From SZUA-320 sp963707875 (GTDB lineage: Bacteria > Gemmatimonadota > Gemmatimonadetes > Gemmatimonadales > GWC2-71-9): a stretch of 64,000 bases of DNA. The position numbers were made by a program, and so were the translations under genes. Where the stretch lies: assembly GCA_963707875.1 (NCBI GenBank), contig CAVPRU010000001.1, forward strand, positions 496,001 through 560,000, written 5' to 3'. Positions 62,137-64,000 of the stretch are shown piece after piece. Position 1 is the stretch's first letter. Each line of letters begins with the position of its first letter. The notes beneath the pieces are model-generated. The model saw nothing but the letters and a program-made list of their open reading frames with translations, searched no databases and had not been told where the DNA came from.

Positions 62137-63012
62137 TCACAGGGTAAAGCGCACTCCCACCAGGTGGAGCGGGCGGCGATCGCGCCGGTCCAGGTAGGCG
62201 TAGTCGATCCCGGCGCCGCGCCCGAGCACGATCGTGCCACCCAGTGAGGGATTGGCAAAGGCGCTGCCCGGGAGTCGAGAGCCTACCCCGATGCGAGCCA
62301 CCAGCCCGACACCATAGAAGACCGCGCCGCCCTCCAGACCGACCCGGTTCATCCCGTCGCCGTCCACCCAGACGCGTTCGATCGTTGCCAGCAGCCGACC
62401 GTTGGAATAGGAATCGACGAGGTTGAGGCTGAAGCCGAGGTGGACGACCGTCGGCACATCGAGCACCGACCCTCCCGACCGGATCCGCCCGACATTCTGG
62501 ACCGAGAACGCCAACGCCGCGATCTCGAAGAACGCGACGGTCACCGCCGCATCGGTGGACAGCACTCGGCGGACGGCCCCGGAGGAGTCTTCGATGGAGT
62601 AGTAGTGGCCCGAAGTCCCGAGCGCCACGCCCCGCACCCTGGTCACCAGGGAGGTCACCGCTTCGACGTTGTCCCGCTGGGCATCGCCCGGCTCGAACTG
62701 CAGGTACCGGAAACCACCGCCGATATTGAATTCGCCAACCCGGGCCGCGACGGCGCCCATCAGGTACTGGGTCTTCGGCTCGGGCTTTCCATAGGTGGCT
62801 TCCACGCTGGTGACCCGGATCGGGGCCAGCCCGGCCGGGTTGGTGAAGACCGAGCCGGCATAGCCGATCATCGCCGCGGAGGCCCCGCCCAGGCCGGCGG
62901 TTCGTGCCGTCAGCGGAGTCCCGGGCAGCTGGCCGACCCACGCCTGTGCCTGGAGCGGGCCGGCCAGGCCGGCAAGGATCAGGAGCCCAGCGGCAAAGCG
63001 CCCCGGCATCAT
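62137..63012 (-). CDS. PorV/PorQ-like outer-membrane beta-barrel protein
   Basis: A 291-residue outer-membrane protein. Signal peptide to about residue 23, then an alternating beta-strand pattern ending VGVRFTL, a C-terminal aromatic barrel signature. GLGGASAAMIGYAGSVFTNPAGLA near the start resembles the UPF0164/PorV opening (GxGxAxxA...NPAxLA). These proteins are porin- or type-IX-accessory-like; specific function unknown. It is the middle gene of a unit with the aminopeptidase and the metalloprotease, which may be exported together. Confidence 0.75.
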   Translation of the reverse strand: MMPGRFAAGLLILAGLAGPLQAQAWVGQLPGTPLTARTAGLGGASAAMIGYAGSVFTNPAGLAPIRVTSVEATYGKPEPKTQYLMGAVAARVGEFNIGGGFRYLQFEPGDAQRDNVEAVTSLVTRVRGVALGTSGHYYSIEDSSGAVRRVLSTDAAVTVAFFEIAALAFSVQNVGRIRSGGSVLDVPTVVHLGFSLNLVDSYSNGRLLATIERVWVDGDGMNRVGLEGGAVFYGVGLVARIGVGSRLPGSAFANPSLGGTIVLGRGAGIDYAYLDRRDRRPLHLVGVRFTL

Positions 63013-63021
63013 CGGTTCACC

Positions 63022-64000
63022 TCAGCGAATCCTGACCACGGCGATCCGGGCCGCCACCGTGGGGTCGAGCGGGTTGCCAGCGACATCGCGCGCCAGGGTG
63101 AGATCCAGCACCTGGGCCCCGCCCGGCTGGATCACCTGATAGTGTTTGCCGCTCCCGCCCCGCAGGGTCCCTGAATGGGAGAAGGCCCCCACAATCAGCG
63201 GAGGATCCGCGGGCCACGCCCTCGGGAATGCGGCGTCCTCGGTGCAGCAGTTGGCCAGGAACACGGCGCGAAACCCCCAGGACTTGTAGCTGACTCTGCC
63301 ATTCAGGGGAGCGAAGCCGGGCAGGTCGTCGGCCCACACCGCCAGCAGCCATTCCGCCACCAGGGTCGTGAAGGGGGCGCCGGTCACGGTCTGCACGTTA
63401 GTCGCCCCCGTCAGTCTGGTCTGAACCAGACTCCGGGTGACGTTGGTCCCCAGGGAATCGGTGCCCCAGTGATCGGCGAGCCAGCGGACGAAGAGCCACG
63501 CGGCACCCCGCTCGGGCAGGGTGCCGGCCGAGCTGCTCGGGAACACGAGGAAGTTGGCCTCGGCGTCCTCGAGGTAGTCGTAGGCATCGATCAGGTTCGC
63601 GCTGCCGTACTGGCTCCGGCAGGAGGTGAACCCCTGGCACTCGCTGGCAGGGATCAGCCGGCCTCCCAATTCCTCCGCAAAATGGCTCAACCCTTCGTTC
63701 AGCCACGCCACTTCGCCGGTGGTCGCGGCCAGCACCAGGACATGCTGGTTGTAGCTGATCATGTGCTGCAGTTCGTGGATCATGGTCGGTTTGAGCCGGT
63801 CTATTGTCGGTCGTCGCTCCGCGGTGGTGCACCCGCCGGTCGCTGGGGAGGGGACCATCCCGTAGAACACTTCCCCCCGGTTGGAGCCGGTGACGGTCAA
63901 CAGGTCCCCACCCCAGAAGAAACCGAGAATCCGGCCGTTGCTGCAGTCCGGGGTGAGGGCATTGACCGCGTCGGTCAGCAGGATCGCGATCACGCCGTTG
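63022..64000 (-). CDS. HExxH metalloprotease, partial (window edge)
   Basis: At least 326 residues; the coding frame runs past base 64000, so the N-terminus is missing. The zinc motif is IHELQHMISYNQH (His-Glu-Leu-Gln-His), followed by VAWLNEGLSHFAEELGG, whose Glu is the third ligand, as in gluzincins of the M30/M1-like type. A Cys pair (CQGFTSC) and a beta-rich C-terminal domain (GGAQVLDLTLARDVAG) suggest an exported enzyme. It precedes the PorV-like gene by nine bases. Confidence 0.85.
   Translation of the reverse strand, partial: NGVIAILLTDAVNALTPDCSNGRILGFFWGGDLLTVTGSNRGEVFYGMVPSPATGGCTTAERRPTIDRLKPTMIHELQHMISYNQHVLVLAATTGEVAWLNEGLSHFAEELGGRLIPASECQGFTSCRSQYGSANLIDAYDYLEDAEANFLVFPSSSAGTLPERGAAWLFVRWLADHWGTDSLGTNVTRSLVQTRLTGATNVQTVTGAPFTTLVAEWLLAVWADDLPGFAPLNGRVSYKSWGFRAVFLANCCTEDAAFPRAWPADPPLIVGAFSHSGTLRGGSGKHYQVIQPGGAQVLDLTLARDVAGNPLDPTVAARIAVVRIR

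Noticed and set aside
1..64000. Mobile element, prophage or CRISPR array
   Set aside because: No transposase, integrase, phage structural gene, att-type repeat or spaced direct repeat was found; gene composition looks uniform.

Overview
This 64 kb window is dense, GC-rich bacterial chromosome with strong codon bias, very short intergenic gaps and many 1-4 base stop/start overlaps. A SusC/SusD-type outer-membrane pair, FG-GAP/ASPIC and vanadium-haloperoxidase-like lipoproteins, PorV-like outer-membrane proteins, a HerA-NurA-Mre11-Rad50 repair operon, and promoter-like elements including one of the TAnnTTTG type together suggest a free-living member of the FCB lineage. Gemmatimonadota is my best guess, by inference and not from a marker gene. 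I saw no tRNA, rRNA, IS element, prophage or CRISPR array.

Layout. 0-3.4 kb: end of a V4R-domain gene, then a TldD/TldE-like pair and a phosphoribosyltransferase (minus). 3.5-6.5 kb: TPR protein, Ig-like lipoprotein and long-chain acyl-CoA synthetase (plus). 6.5-8.7 kb: Trm112-like protein, SDR, GTP cyclohydrolase I and 6-pyruvoyl-tetrahydropterin-synthase-like enzyme (minus), which together resemble a biopterin pathway. 9.0-18.3 kb: a small membrane protein (plus), then a long minus operon of aminotransferase, orphan 162-aa protein, NurA, HerA, SbcD/Mre11, SbcC/Rad50 and a broken GNAT gene. 18.4-25.3 kb (plus): DbpA-domain protein, tdk, coaE, gcvH, gcvP and a lipoate ligase-like protein. 25.3-31.4 kb (plus): a complete oligopeptide/dipeptide ABC importer with a PhzF-family enzyme attached. 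31.4-33.6 kb (minus): uppS, a winged-helix regulator and membrane proteins. 33.9-39.0 kb (plus): haloperoxidase-like lipoprotein and a giant FG-GAP/ASPIC protein. 39.1-44.0 kb (minus): SusD and SusC. 44.4-52.2 kb: a barrel-less plug protein, a POT peptide transporter, small envelope proteins, a glycosyltransferase and thiO. 52.2-59.0 kb (plus): lipA-pdhA-pdhB-pdhC-lpd-(membrane protein)-lipB. 59.1-64 kb: orphan gene, M20 peptidase, predicted aminopeptidase, PorV-like protein and a partial HExxH metalloprotease.

How they work together. Lipoate is the main metabolic thread: lipA and lipB bracket the pyruvate dehydrogenase genes, and a ligase-like gene follows glycine-cleavage gcvH/gcvP. A second thread is peptide use: ABC importer, POT carrier, three peptidases and a SusCD importer. 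The repair operon pairs HerA-NurA with Mre11-Rad50, the combination best known from archaeal DNA-end resection.

Caution. Five genes (GNAT, herA, the DbpA-domain gene, the haloperoxidase and susD) contain ten apparent single-base frameshifts, most at short homopolymers. Either the sequence carries residual indel errors or these genes are decaying; I favour errors because reading frame and protein similarity resume cleanly on both sides. Coordinates for those genes span the whole reconstructed gene.
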